The notes under the pieces: generated by a model
Told to the model about the DNA's origin: nothing
What the model saw: only the letters and a program-made list of their open reading frames with translations
Databases searched by the model: none
Program-made: the position numbers and the translations under genes
In this document: piece by piece, positions 63,110-64,000 of the stretch
Numbering within the stretch: position 1 is the stretch's first letter
Layout: every line of letters begins with the position of its first letter
NCBI GenBank assembly: GCA_021401465.1
Contig: JADDMT010000139.1
Location: 1 to 64,000 of the forward strand
Source of the DNA: Teratosphaeria epicoccoides
Lineage: Eukaryota; Ascomycota; Dothideomycetes; Mycosphaerellales; Teratosphaeriaceae
DNA: 64,000 nucleotides
Direction of reading: 5' to 3'

Positions 63110-64000
63110 ATGAGGCGATCAACGATATGGTCGACAGCCATCGTGCTGTGCTTGCCATGCTTCATAGCGATCGCGCATAGCCGTGAGTACCGTTGTGCGT
63201 GGTCGTGTTGGCAGAGGCTTGCATGCTGACGGACAGTGGCACAGAGATCTGTAATAATGCGACCAGCACTCTGAGAGGATGGCAGGACATTGTAGCACTT
63301 GCGCCATGCACGACTTTCACTGGCAGCCTCGCCATCGCGACCGATTTCGACAGCCCGCTGCTGGAAGTCGAAGGGCCAGAGACGATCGTCGGCAGCGTGG
63401 TCATCCAAAACGTCTCGAACATCACCACCATCGCTGCGCGGAATCTGACCACCGTCACGGAGGATTGTGTCCTGTCGAATCTGCCGTTGCTCACGAACCT
63501 CACGCTGCCCAACTGGTCCTCGGTCTCGACGCTGCGGCTGGATCGGATACCTACACCCAACACTCTGAATCTGCAGACCACGTTTCAGCAAGTCACGAAC
63601 CTCTATGTCACGAACACCACGCTGGAAGCCTTGCCGGCTCTCGTCTTGCCGTCCGCTCAGATGGAGAACTTGGTCGTTACCGGCAATGAGTATCTGAACA
63701 CTGTGCGCTTCGAGGCGGGGAACATCACCCAAACGGTCCACATTGCAGATAACGGCGGTACCATGGCGCTGACATTGCCGAATCTGACGTACGCGTATGA
63801 CATGGCAATTTCGAATGCAAGTCAGATCAGCTTGCCGTTGTTGAGTTCGTGAGTAGCACCAGAATGGATCCGCGTGGTAGGCAAGTATCCTGACGAGTTG
63901 ACAGCGTCAGCCAGAATCTGCTCATCGCCTGGAATAGCGCCAGCAACGTCAGCCTACCTGAACTGAGCTACGTTGGCTCCAAACTCGGCATCGCCAACAA
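63110..64000 (+). CDS. Ecm33-like cell-wall/receptor-L-domain protein, 3' end outside the window
   Basis: Exons 63110-63182, 63245-63848 and 63905 to beyond the window end. Exon 1 encodes a signal peptide (TAIVLCLPCFIAIAHS). A 62-nt intron with CTGAC branch point and CACAG acceptor joins it in frame to QICNNATSTLRGWQDIVAL. A shorter 32-nt intron to the earlier CAG would also keep frame but is below normal fungal size. The mature part has leucine-rich-like repeats with many N-glycosylation sites (NVSNITTI, NLTTVTED, LPNLTYAYDMA), the layout of Ecm33-type proteins. These are GPI-anchored and needed for cell-wall integrity in yeast. The GPI signal is beyond the window, so anchoring is inferred. 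Confidence 0.8.

Noticed and set aside
1..64000. tRNA genes, rRNA, CRISPR arrays or intact transposons
   Set aside because: No tRNA B-box with a matching fold, no repeat-spacer array and no transposase or reverse-transcriptase frame was recognised by eye; a covariance-model scan would be decisive for tRNAs.

Overview
This window is nuclear DNA from a filamentous ascomycete, most likely Pezizomycotina and probably a Dothideomycete; the class is an inference from gene content, not from an alignment. The reasons are short introns of about 47-68 nt with GT..AG borders and CTRAY branch points, a divergent acl1/acl2 ATP-citrate lyase pair (the split two-subunit enzyme typical of these fungi), a Zn2Cys6 regulator, an SPX-ankyrin-GDPD phosphodiesterase, a Baeyer-Villiger monooxygenase and a hydrophobin-patterned secreted peptide. 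There is no operon structure, CRISPR array, bacterial-type gene or intact transposon.

Layout. 0-10.4 kb: a Rad26/CSB-type SNF2 ATPase, the remnant of a type-B carboxylesterase, a two-RRM U1A/U2B'' snRNP protein divergent from an MFS transporter, and a Ser/Thr-rich protein. 10.7-21 kb: a fungal membrane protein, an SDR pseudogene broken by four frameshifts, a WRAP53/Swt21-like WD40 protein divergent from hsp10, and GDE1. 22.4-35 kb: a disordered fungal protein, then a gene-poor stretch that hides a four-exon elongin C, a candidate Cys-rich gene and a tiny eight-cysteine secreted protein, followed by a BVMO and a bZIP factor whose last exon looks frameshifted. 35.7-48.7 kb: a large disordered protein with a RAD51AP1-like C-terminal motif, acl2 and acl1, VPS11 and SmF. 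49-64 kb: a membrane-anchored histidine-phosphatase-like protein lacking the catalytic His, a MAPEG protein, a 3.8 kb gene-poor stretch, a DUF7053 protein, a Zn2Cys6 regulator, a DUF952 protein and the start of an Ecm33-like cell-wall protein that runs off the end.

The clearest functional unit is acl2/acl1, whose products form one enzyme making cytosolic acetyl-CoA and share a 1.8 kb divergent promoter region. The other genes are mostly unrelated housekeeping neighbours. Several have introns directly behind the start codon (hsp10 exon 1 is just ATG, SmF exon 1 two codons, VPS11 exon 1 five codons). Exon boundaries come from reading frame, splice-site and family-consistency arguments made by eye; no alignment or RNA data were available. 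No single new system stands out. The best leads are the eight-cysteine peptide, the candidate Cys-rich gene near 27 kb, the catalytically altered phosphatase-like protein and the putative Rad51-binding motif.
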